A stretch of 64,000 nucleotides of DNA, taken from assembly GCF_000416235.1 (NCBI RefSeq), contig NZ_ATLO01000017.1:1-64000 (forward strand), written 5' to 3'. Both the position numbers and the translations under genes were made by a program. The stretch comes from Pseudomonas sp. CFII64 (GTDB lineage Bacteria > Pseudomonadota > Gammaproteobacteria > Pseudomonadales > Pseudomonadaceae). Below, piece after piece: positions 51,121 to 58,501 of this stretch. Under the pieces are notes generated by a model that did no database searches, was not told the origin of the DNA, and saw only the letters and a program-made list of their open reading frames with translations. The stretch's first letter is position 1; each line of letters opens with the position of its first letter.

Positions 51121-52449
51121 TCATGCCAGCACCTTGCGCATGTGTTTCAAGGTTTCAGCGGGGCTGCTTGGCTCACTGGCGCCCTGGCGCATGAACGCCT
51201 CGATGGCGTCATGCCGGGCGATGGCTTCGTCCGCCAACGGATCGCTGCCGGGCGCATATTCACCGACGCGGATGAGCATTTCGATTTCATTACGCCGGGC
51301 CATCAACTCGCGAATACGCATGGCCAGGCGCCGTTGCTCTTCGCTGGAGACCTGATCCATCAAGCGGCTGCGACTGCGCAACACATCGACGGCCGGGAAA
51401 TAGTTGCGTTGGGCAAGTTCGGCGCTGAGCACGATATGACCGTCAAGAATCGATCGCGCCTCTTCGGCCACCGGGTCCATGGACGCGTCGCCTTCGGTCA
51501 GCACGGTGTACAGCGCGGTGATGCTGCCGGTGGGGCCGGGACCGGCGCGCTCCAGCAGGCGCGGCAAGGCGGAAAAAAACGAAGGCGGATAACCGCGCCG
51601 GGTCGGCGGTTCTCCCACCGCCAGGCCAATTTCCCGTTGGGCACGGGCAAAGCGGGTAAGGCTGTCCATCAGCAACAACACGTTGCGGCCCTGATCGCGA
51701 TGATATTCAGCCAGTGCCGTGGCAACGAACGCCGCGCGCACCCGTTCGGCGGCGGGCCGATCCGAGGTTGCGACCACCGCGACGGTCCGCGCCCGCGCTG
51801 CGGCGTCGAGTTGCACGTCGAGCAATTCGCGCACTTCCCGGCCGCGCTCGCCGATCAGGCCAATGACGATCACGTCGGCATCGGTGTTGCGCACGATGCT
51901 CGCCAACAATGAGGATTTGCCGACACCCGGCTCGCCAAAAATGCCCATGCGCTGCCCTTGGGCAAGGGTCAGCAGGCCGTCGATGGAACGCACGCCGAGG
52001 GCCATGGGATTGACGATCAACTGGCGGCTGAATGGGGCTGGCGGCTCGGCATGCAGGGGATACCGTTGCAACACGCCAATCGGCGGCACGCCATCGCCGT
52101 CCAGGTAATCGCCCATGGGGCTGATGACCCGCCCCAGTTGCGCATCGCCGACGCTGACGCCGAGGGTTTCGCCTGTTGCAGTGATTTCCGTGCGGGTCGA
52201 CAAGCCTTCCATGGAACCGATAGGTGACAGGATCGCTTCGTCTTCATCGAAACCGATGACTTCAGCGGCAAGGCTGCGACCGCTGCTCGGGTCGCGCAGT
52301 TGGCACAGTTCACCAATCCGCACTCCGGCAACACTGGCGCGCAGCAGCACGCCACGAATGCTGCGGATGGTGCCTTTCATCGGCCGCAAGCGCGCCTGAC
52401 TGAAGCGCTCGGCCAGACGCGGCATGATGTCGTCGAGGACGATGCTCAT
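51121..52449 (-). CDS. sctN: T3SS ATPase SctN
   Basis: A 442-residue hexameric ATPase (FliI/YscN/RhcN) that removes chaperones and unfolds substrates. Walker A GEPGVGKSS (about residues 165-173), the VIVIGLIGERGREVREL block, Walker B VLLLMDSLTRFARAQREIGLAVGEPPTRRGYPPS and the C-terminal three-helix region are intact. Its ATG overlaps the sctL stop by four bases. Confidence 0.97.
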   Translation of the reverse strand: MSIVLDDIMPRLAERFSQARLRPMKGTIRSIRGVLLRASVAGVRIGELCQLRDPSSGRSLAAEVIGFDEDEAILSPIGSMEGLSTRTEITATGETLGVSVGDAQLGRVISPMGDYLDGDGVPPIGVLQRYPLHAEPPAPFSRQLIVNPMALGVRSIDGLLTLAQGQRMGIFGEPGVGKSSLLASIVRNTDADVIVIGLIGERGREVRELLDVQLDAAARARTVAVVATSDRPAAERVRAAFVATALAEYHRDQGRNVLLLMDSLTRFARAQREIGLAVGEPPTRRGYPPSFFSALPRLLERAGPGPTGSITALYTVLTEGDASMDPVAEEARSILDGHIVLSAELAQRNYFPAVDVLRSRSRLMDQVSSEEQRRLAMRIRELMARRNEIEMLIRVGEYAPGSDPLADEAIARHDAIEAFMRQGASEPSSPAETLKHMRKVLA

Positions 52450-53039
52450 GGCAGCGCCTCATCGGCAAACGGCAGCAGGCTGCGGCGCAAGGTTTGCAGC
52501 TGAACATCGAGTCCCAGCTCCACCGAACCCACGGGACTGCTCAACCGCGCTTGCCCCGGCAGCAATTGATCATCGGTTTCCACCGCGATGCCCGACAGGT
52601 TATCGCCCTCGACTTTCAAGCGTCGCCGCAGCGCATCGGCTTCCAGACGCGGCACAAATAAGGTCAGCGCCTGATCCTGACGAAACGCGGTCAGTGCCTT
52701 GCGCGTGCAGCGCAGCACACGTTCGGCATCGTCCATGTCATCAAGCACTTCGCGCACGATGCCCAGCGCCAGATCGGCCAGCGAAGTTTCCAGCCCCGCC
52801 AGCCAGGCATCGACGCGCTGTGAGGTATCGCTGAGCAATACGCTGACCTCTTCGGCACCTTGCTGACGGGCGCTTGCAAAGCCTTCGGCACGGGCCTGTT
52901 CGAGCCACTGAGCACTTTCGGTCTTGATCGCTTGCGCCTGATCCCGTGCCGCCTGCAGGAAGGCGTAACCGTCGATCCATTGTTCGGCGTGTGCGGCGCG
53001 CAAAATCCGCGCGGCGGGACGGCTTGGGAGGTCGCTCAT
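52446..53039 (-). CDS. sctL: T3SS stator protein SctL (NolV-like)
   Basis: A 197-residue FliH/YscL/NolV homologue that controls the ATPase and links it to SctQ. The N-terminal part is a charged helix (QAARDQAQAIKTESAQWLEQARAEGFASARQQGAEEV). The C-terminal domain has the family block LALGIVREVLDDMDDAERVLRCTRKALTAFRQDQALTLFVPRLEAD. The start overlaps the sctK stop by one base; the stop overlaps sctN. Confidence 0.92.
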   Translation of the reverse strand: MSDLPSRPAARILRAAHAEQWIDGYAFLQAARDQAQAIKTESAQWLEQARAEGFASARQQGAEEVSVLLSDTSQRVDAWLAGLETSLADLALGIVREVLDDMDDAERVLRCTRKALTAFRQDQALTLFVPRLEADALRRRLKVEGDNLSGIAVETDDQLLPGQARLSSPVGSVELGLDVQLQTLRRSLLPFADEALP

Positions 53040-53680
53040 CAGGCAAGCTCCTCGACAGGTTCAGCAAGGGTGGCGGCCGCCCTGCGGATAATTTTCACAT
53101 CCAGCGATCCGTTGCCATCCTGGCCGTCCTGCATAGCCGGGTCGTCGAAGCGCAAGCGCAACCAGCCGCGCAGCGCTGGCGATTGGGCGTGCAACCAGGC
53201 CGAGATGCAGGCTGCGCCGTCGCGGTCGATGGCTTGCAGCAACTCGGCGGGCTGGCGCAGCAAATCCGCAGCACCGGCCAGCGGGCGATTGGCGAGAGCA
53301 AGGCTGAACACATCGTTGCCCAGCAACTGGCGCACCTGGCTGACCACATCGCTGCGAATCTCGCGGCTGAGGGTCGCGCCATGCCAGATTGCGCCGCACA
53401 GGCGCGGCAAGCGTCTGAAGCTGTCGGGCGTCAGCAGCAACACGGGCAAATCCGGTGCATCCGGAGCTGGTGCGGCAGCCAGCGGTTGCAAATTGAAGCG
53501 GCTCATCAATAGCCGCAACGAGCGCTCCTGAAAACGTGGCGCATCACGAAAAGCCACCAGTTGCCCGGCGCTCAAAGCCTCGGGAAAACACCCGGCCAGA
53601 TGCTCGGCGCGAACAAACTTCAGCGGCTGCTCCAGCAACTCGCGCCACTGTTCCTGCTGCCTGGTAGCGACGTCACTCAT
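53039..53680 (-). CDS. sctK: T3SS sorting-platform protein SctK (NolU-like)
   Basis: A 213-residue protein at the nolU position between sctJ and sctL, so a YscK/NolU-type SctK that connects SctQ to SctD/SctJ. Sequence conservation in this family is low. The C-terminal half (ACISAWLHAQSPALRGWLRLRFDDP) and length are consistent. I chose the ATG at 53680, which overlaps the sctJ stop by four bases (ATGA); the longer open frame upstream would run across sctJ. Confidence 0.82.
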   Translation of the reverse strand: MSDVATRQQEQWRELLEQPLKFVRAEHLAGCFPEALSAGQLVAFRDAPRFQERSLRLLMSRFNLQPLAAAPAPDAPDLPVLLLTPDSFRRLPRLCGAIWHGATLSREIRSDVVSQVRQLLGNDVFSLALANRPLAGAADLLRQPAELLQAIDRDGAACISAWLHAQSPALRGWLRLRFDDPAMQDGQDGNGSLDVKIIRRAAATLAEPVEELA

Positions 53681-54459
53681 GCAACATCCTCCACCACATA
53701 CAGGGCTTGCGAGCGACGACGTTGCCAGTGTTGCCAGCCGAGAACGCCGGCCAGCGCCAGGCCGATCAGCAGCAGAGCACCGAACATCAAGCGCGCGCGG
53801 GGCACGTTGTCTTCGAGCATCCACAGGCCCATGAAACTGGCCAGGCGCGGCTGGGCATTGACGCCGTTGCGGGCGACGGCGGCCTTGATCGCGGTGACGG
53901 AAACGCCCTCGTAGCTCAAGCCGGAAATGCCGTTGGCCACCAGGGTCTTGATTTGCGGGATCAATTGATTGATGTCGGTGCCGGGGTCATAGCGCACCAG
54001 CACCGACGCCGAAGACGGGGAAATAACCCGCTTGAGCAAGTCGTTGTCCGGCAACACCACATGCACCCGCGCGGCGATGATGCCGTCGATCTGCGAGACG
54101 CTGTTGGACAGTTCTTCGCTCAAGGCATAGACCATTTGCGCGCGCTCCTGCACCGGCGACGACACCAGACCGTTACCCTTGAAGACCGCGCCCATATTGG
54201 AGAACGATTGTCCCGGCAATCCGGCATCGTCAAGCCGTGCCATGGCTTCGGCGAAACGTTTTTCGTCCACCACCACCGTGAGCTGGCCGTTGTCCTGCAC
54301 CTTGCGCGAAGCCGGAATCCCGTCGCGCAGCAGGACCGCAACCATGGCGTTGGCCTCGCGCTCGCCGAGGTTGGTGTACAGATCGATATCACAGGCCTGC
54401 AACAGTCCGGCGAAGGCAACGACGATCATCAGGCGCACGGCACGACAGCGGCTGGACAT
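53677..54459 (-). CDS. sctJ: T3SS inner-membrane ring lipoprotein SctJ (NolT-like)
   Basis: A 260-residue lipoprotein of the FliF/YscJ/NolT family. The signal peptide ends in lipobox LLQAC (Cys 23). The periplasmic domains contain the family block DIDLYTNLGEREANAMVAVLLRDGI, and HVVLPDN... SASVLVRYDPGTDINQLIPQIKTLVANGISGLSYEGVSV. A C-terminal membrane helix spans about 220-240. With SctD it forms the inner ring. It follows sctI by four bases and overlaps sctK. Confidence 0.96.
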   Translation of the reverse strand: MSSRCRAVRLMIVVAFAGLLQACDIDLYTNLGEREANAMVAVLLRDGIPASRKVQDNGQLTVVVDEKRFAEAMARLDDAGLPGQSFSNMGAVFKGNGLVSSPVQERAQMVYALSEELSNSVSQIDGIIAARVHVVLPDNDLLKRVISPSSASVLVRYDPGTDINQLIPQIKTLVANGISGLSYEGVSVTAIKAAVARNGVNAQPRLASFMGLWMLEDNVPRARLMFGALLLIGLALAGVLGWQHWQRRRSQALYVVEDVA

Positions 54460-54463
54460 AGGT

Positions 54464-54928
54464 TTATTGACCTTTGAGTAACGTGTTGGCGGAGCCGGAT
54501 ATCTGCGTCGCGCCGCGTACCACCATCTGGGTTTCGATGGAGTAGTCGAACATCTTGCCCAGCGAGTGGACGATCTGATCGACCTGTTGCTCGCCGACTT
54601 TCTTCGGCGGCTGGCCGGAGCTGGTGCCGTTCGCTGAGGCGGCCTGCGGTGCGGCGGGAGGTTGCGCGCTGGCCGCAGGCGGCGCAGCGCCCGGTGTCGG
54701 TCCGTTGGTCAGCACATCGGCGCGCTCGGAAAAACTCCGAGAACGGTCAATGAAGCCGTTGAGCCGCTCCATCAGGCCGTCGCCAATCTGATGGGGACTG
54801 GCGCCTTCCGGCATGCCCTTGGCATTGCCGGCCATGTGTTCGAAGAGGTTCTGGGAAGCCTGTACGCCTCCCGGTCCTCCTGACGGCGGCAATGCCGCCG
54901 TGGCTGTCGCTGCGAGACTTGCAGTCAT
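54464..54928 (-). CDS. sctI: T3SS inner rod protein SctI (NolB/NopB-like)
   Basis: A 154-residue protein in the nolB position. The first 110 residues are low-complexity (Ala/Pro/Gly/Ser). The C-terminal 40 residues form the amphipathic helix typical of inner-rod proteins, ending FDYSIETQMVVRGATQISGSANTLLKGQ, where the ET...V pattern before the terminal L-L is shared with YscI/PscI/NolB. The start is 12 bases after the small acidic gene. The ribosome site is weak. Confidence 0.8.
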   Translation of the reverse strand: MTASLAATATAALPPSGGPGGVQASQNLFEHMAGNAKGMPEGASPHQIGDGLMERLNGFIDRSRSFSERADVLTNGPTPGAAPPAASAQPPAAPQAASANGTSSGQPPKKVGEQQVDQIVHSLGKMFDYSIETQMVVRGATQISGSANTLLKGQ

Positions 54929-54940
54929 GGCGTGAACCTT

Positions 54941-55156
54941 TTATTCGTCGTCTTCGGACGACTGGGCTTCGTTCAGCATTTCCTGGGCGCGAGGCATGAT
55001 GATGAACTGCCCGCCGATGGTGACGGCCTGGGTCACCAAGGCTTCGGTGAGTTCGTCATCGCTGAGCTCGCTCTTGGAGTTATCCACAGCAGCATTGAAC
55101 TGCGCTTCCGGATTGGCGCTGGCGCTGGTGGTGCTATCAATTGGGCTGACTGACAT
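54941..55156 (-). CDS. Small acidic protein in the T3SS operon
   Basis: A 71-residue acidic protein with GGAG nine bases before its ATG. It has no signal or membrane segment. Residues 15-65 look like two helices (NPEAQFNAAVDNSKSELSDDELTEALVTQAV... MPRAQEMLNEAQ), ending SSEDDE. It lies between rhcC1 and sctI, where rhizobial clusters have nothing I can name. It could be a needle-related component, chaperone or regulator of export. Function unknown; the gene itself is well supported by ribosome site and operon position. Confidence 0.7.
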   Translation of the reverse strand: MSVSPIDSTTSASANPEAQFNAAVDNSKSELSDDELTEALVTQAVTIGGQFIIMPRAQEMLNEAQSSEDDE

Positions 55157-55188
55157 GGGTAGTTCTCCAGGGGTTGAGTAATGTGTGG

Positions 55189-55782
55189 TTAGTTACTGAC
55201 TTCGGTGACGACACCGCCACGAAACACCCGCACGCCGCGCTCACGTACTGCTTGCGCGGCGACCGGTGGCTGTTGGTGATCCACATGTTGCGCGACCATC
55301 GCCAGATAGGCCGGCGGGCCGGAGACAAACAGTTCCTCGCCATCCGGACCGGGACGCACCGACATCTGCTTGCCGTAGACGTCGAGGCTGGCCAGGTAAT
55401 CCTGCAATTGTTCGAGGTTCTGGCCCTTGGCCTTGAACAGCCGGGTGCCGGTTTCCGCATCGGTGGTGAGATACAGAATGTTGCCGTCGAAGTACCAGCT
55501 CAGGCCGTTGGAATCGCAGAGCAGGGTGAGGAAATCGCCTGCGGATTCGCCGCGCACGTTGCTCCGAGACTGGCCACGCACCTTGTCCGAGAGCACCACG
55601 ATCAGGCCCAGGTTATGGCCGAACTCTTCCAGCGCGGCACGCACGTCCTGCTCGACCAATACGTAGGCATAGGGAGTGGCGAACCAGCTCGGATTTTCGC
55701 CGTCATCTTCGGTCTGGGCCTGCAAAGATGAGGACAGCAGAACGCCAATCAACACCATCACAATCAGGCTTGGCTTACGCAT
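55189..55782 (-). CDS. rhcC1: Secretin N-domain protein SctC1 (RhcC1/NolW-like)
   Basis: The short half of a split T3SS secretin. The 197-residue protein has a signal peptide (MRKPSLIVMVLIGVLLSSSLQAQ), then the SctC N0/N1 domain (about residues 38-160): LIVVLSDKVRGQSRSNVRGESAGDFLTLLCDSNGLSWYFDGNILYLTT and LFVSGPPAYLAMVAQHVD. It stops before any secretin pore domain. Length and content match rhizobial RhcC1/NolW. Start 55782 has AGGGAG upstream. It heads the rhcC1-to-sctU operon and is divergent from the TPR lipoprotein gene; the 142-bp gap must hold both promoters. Confidence 0.9.
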   Translation of the reverse strand: MRKPSLIVMVLIGVLLSSSLQAQTEDDGENPSWFATPYAYVLVEQDVRAALEEFGHNLGLIVVLSDKVRGQSRSNVRGESAGDFLTLLCDSNGLSWYFDGNILYLTTDAETGTRLFKAKGQNLEQLQDYLASLDVYGKQMSVRPGPDGEELFVSGPPAYLAMVAQHVDHQQPPVAAQAVRERGVRVFRGGVVTEVSN

Positions 55783-55924
55783 AGTCGCGAGCTCCCTGCG
55801 CCTGCATCGGGACAATGACCGGCCGGGCAGCTTTACGCACATAACGGTCGCTATTGACGGTCAAGTCGATAAAATGACGTTCCCGTCGGGCAGCCCTGCC
55901 GTCCTCGCCCAGAGAGCCTTGTTT

Positions 55925-56713
55925 ATGCCCAAGCGTTTTGCCTCTACGTTGTTGTTGCTGGCCAGCGTCGCGCTGGCGTCCTGCACGACTCAACCGAAAA
56001 CCGATGGCAGCTACGACCGCTTCATGCGGCTGGCCAGCGACCTGGAAAAACGCGGCGACACCACCACTGCCGCAGCGCTCTACGAAAAAGCCACTCAGCA
56101 ACCCGACGCGCAACTCGCGGCCTGGCTGAAACTGGGTGAAACACGTCTGGCCAGCAGCGATGCCCGTGGTGCCGAACGCGCCTATCAGCAAGCGCTGGAA
56201 CTCAAGCCCGACAGCGCTGATGCACTGCTGGGCCTGGGCACTACGCAAGTGCACCTGGGCAAACTCGACCGCGCAGTGACCGCCTTGACTCAGGCCAGCG
56301 CCGTTGCCGGTACCAGTCAGCCCGAAGCCCTCAATCGTCTGGGTATCGCGCAGATCCTGCGCGGCGACGCTGATGCGGCTCAGGCCGCGTTCAGCAAGAG
56401 TCTGGCGCTGGCACCCAACGATCTCGACACGCGCTGCAATCTGGCGCTGGCCTACGCCTTGGGCGACAAGCCGGAGCTGGCGCTGGACAGCATTCATGCC
56501 GTAAGTGAATCGCCCCGCGCCCTGCCCCGCCACCAGCGCAACGAGCTGTTGATCACGGTGCTGGCGGGTCGCGAAAAAGACCTCAAGGCGTTGAGCCTGG
56601 AAGACATTCCTGCGACTGAGCGCAAGAAACTGCTCACCGAGGCACGTCGCATCAAAGCCATCAAGGACCCGGTGACTCAGGCCCGCGAACTGGGGCTGGT
56701 GGATTCCCACTGA
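55925..56713 (+). CDS. TPR lipoprotein, TadD-like
   Basis: The 262-residue protein has a lipoprotein signal (MPKRFASTLLLLASVALASC; Cys 20) and several TPR units at about residues 35-175 (DTTTAAALYEKATQQPDAQLAAWLKLGETRLASSDARGAERAYQQALELKPDSADALLGLGTTQ...). It resembles TadD of Tad pili in having a lipobox, TPRs and a similar length. It is the only plus-strand gene inside the T3SS locus, lying between rhcC1 and the CpaD-like gene. A pilotin/assembly role for the split secretin is my inference. Confidence 0.85.
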   Translation: MPKRFASTLLLLASVALASCTTQPKTDGSYDRFMRLASDLEKRGDTTTAAALYEKATQQPDAQLAAWLKLGETRLASSDARGAERAYQQALELKPDSADALLGLGTTQVHLGKLDRAVTALTQASAVAGTSQPEALNRLGIAQILRGDADAAQAAFSKSLALAPNDLDTRCNLALAYALGDKPELALDSIHAVSESPRALPRHQRNELLITVLAGREKDLKALSLEDIPATERKKLLTEARRIKAIKDPVTQARELGLVDSH

Positions 56714-56724
56714 TAACCTGCGGT

Positions 56725-57153
56725 TCATCGCACCTCCTGGCTGTCAGTCTTGGCTTGTTGTTCGGACTGACGCCGACGCAGCTCTTCGCGGTCGTAACCA
56801 TCGATGTAAACCTGAGCCGCACGGCCCACCGGCGCGGCCATGGTCGGGCCGCTCGGGCGCCCTTGCATCAAGTCCGAACGCTGCTCGACCATCTGCAACA
56901 GCGTGAGATTGTTCGCGCAGCCCGGTGCCAGCAACGGCACGAAATCCTCATCGGTATCAAACTGGTCTTCGGCCGAAGGCTTGAGGCATTCCACGGGAAT
57001 CAATTCCACACGACCATCGGCGCGAGTGATCGCCTGGTAATCCGGCGAGTAACTCGCGGGCTCCAGATGGGTCTTGCAGCCAGCCAACAGCGCGAGCAGC
57101 AGCCCGGCCAGCAACAGCGAATTCAGGGGCAGCGATGACGTTGCACTGTTCAT
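56725..57153 (-). CDS. CpaD-like lipoprotein
   Basis: A 142-residue lipoprotein (signal ending LLALLAGC; Cys 26). Its centre has GCANNLTLLQMVEQRSDLMQGR, close to the CpaD block of Tad pilus proteins (GCATQxNLAxMVxDPxDLVxPR), followed by IDGYDREELR like the CpaD end. CpaD-type proteins associate with the Tad secretin in the outer membrane. It follows rhcC2 by 13 bases on the same strand, so it is probably translated with it. Outside Tad systems I do not know this protein in T3SS loci. Confidence 0.7.
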   Translation of the reverse strand: MNSATSSLPLNSLLLAGLLLALLAGCKTHLEPASYSPDYQAITRADGRVELIPVECLKPSAEDQFDTDEDFVPLLAPGCANNLTLLQMVEQRSDLMQGRPSGPTMAAPVGRAAQVYIDGYDREELRRRQSEQQAKTDSQEVR

Positions 57154-57166
57154 GGTCGCTCCTTGA

Positions 57167-58501
57167 TCAATTCATGTAGAAGCCAAACACGCCACCGCTG
57201 CGCGGACCGGCCGAAGCCGTGGTTGCGCTTGCGGGCCTGGTATCCAGCGGCGTCGCCAGAGTGCGGGCGCGCACCGGCTGGACCAGATACGGCGTGATCA
57301 GAATCACCAGTTCGGTTTCGTTGCGCTGGAAGCGCTTGGAGCGGAACAGATTGCCGAGGATCGGCATGTCGCCAAGCATCGGCACTTTCTCCACGTCCTG
57401 ACTGCTTTCACGCTGGAACAGCCCGGCGATGGCGAAGGTCTGGCCGCTGCCGACTTCCACCCGCGTATCGGCGCGGCGTACCCGGAACGACGGCACTTGA
57501 TAACCGTTGACGTTGACGGTGCTGGAGCCCATCAGGCTGCTGACTTCCGGGCGCACTTGCAGGGCGATACGGTCGTTGGGCAGCACGGTCGGGCTGAACA
57601 GCAGCGACACGCCGTATTGCTTGTATTCGATGCCCACCAGATCGCGATTGACCGGCACCGGCACGGCGACTTCGCCACCGGCCAGGAAGCTCGCGGTCTG
57701 GCCGGTCATGGCGGTGATATTAGGTTCAGCGAGGATTTCCAGAATGCCGTTGCTTTGCAGGGCTTCGAGCATTGCGTCGATATTGACGTTGCCCGAGGCA
57801 AGCCCGGCGCTGACCACGTTGGATGCGCCGGTCGCAGCGTCGGCGGCCAGCGCGCCACCGGTCAACAATCCGAACGAGAACGTGCCGTTGTTGAACAGCG
57901 CATTCCAGTTCACCCCGTAACGCAGCAATTCCGAGCGCGACACTTCGGCAAAACGCACGCGAATATTGACCTGCGCCGAGCCGCCATAGGACGCACTGTT
58001 GAGCGAAGTCTTGAATTCCTGCCCTTCGCTGCTGAGCAAAGCGTTCAGGTCAGTGGCTTCGCCGACGCTCTTGACCGCGCCCTTGGCCACCACTCGATTG
58101 CCTGCGCCGGTTATCTGCGCCGCGCTGTCGGGATGCAAATCCCGCAGCGGACGACTCACCGCCTGCGTGCTGCTGTTCACCGACAGATTCAACGTGGCGA
58201 GTTCTTCGCCTTCAGGGCTCAAGGCAATCAGGCTGGTCTGCCCGGCGGACTTGCCGAACACGTAGATCACCCCCGGCGACACCACTTGCAGATCGGCAAT
58301 GCCCGGCTCGGCGACCAGCACCGAATCCACCGGCGCTTTAAAGTGCAGAATACGACCTTCACCGGGGGCCAGATCGATAGTGCCGGTGCTGCCTTTGGCG
58401 ATGTTCTGCGCCTCGGCCAGTAAAGGCAGCAGCAACGCGCAGACGGCAGCCATCCAGAACCCGGCAAAGGCAGGTGTGCGAAACAGGGGGAAACACGTCA
58501 T
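57167..58501 (-). CDS. rhcC2: Split secretin SctC2 (RhcC2, Tad/CpaC-type)
   Basis: A 444-residue outer-membrane secretin. After a signal peptide (about 1-31) it has a pilus-type N-terminal domain (GEGRILHFKAPVDSVLVAEPGIADLQVVSPGVIYVFGKSAGQTSLIAL), then N1-like and secretin domains (about 170-420) with LEALQSNGILEILAEPNITAMTGQTASFLAGGEVAVPV and VPMLGDMPILGNLFRSKRFQRNETELVILITPYLVQP. The domain order is that of CpaC/RcpA, not of classical SctC. The ATG overlaps the sctV stop by four bases. It partners RhcC1. Confidence 0.92.
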   Translation of the reverse strand: MTCFPLFRTPAFAGFWMAAVCALLLPLLAEAQNIAKGSTGTIDLAPGEGRILHFKAPVDSVLVAEPGIADLQVVSPGVIYVFGKSAGQTSLIALSPEGEELATLNLSVNSSTQAVSRPLRDLHPDSAAQITGAGNRVVAKGAVKSVGEATDLNALLSSEGQEFKTSLNSASYGGSAQVNIRVRFAEVSRSELLRYGVNWNALFNNGTFSFGLLTGGALAADAATGASNVVSAGLASGNVNIDAMLEALQSNGILEILAEPNITAMTGQTASFLAGGEVAVPVPVNRDLVGIEYKQYGVSLLFSPTVLPNDRIALQVRPEVSSLMGSSTVNVNGYQVPSFRVRRADTRVEVGSGQTFAIAGLFQRESSQDVEKVPMLGDMPILGNLFRSKRFQRNETELVILITPYLVQPVRARTLATPLDTRPASATTASAGPRSGGVFGFYMN

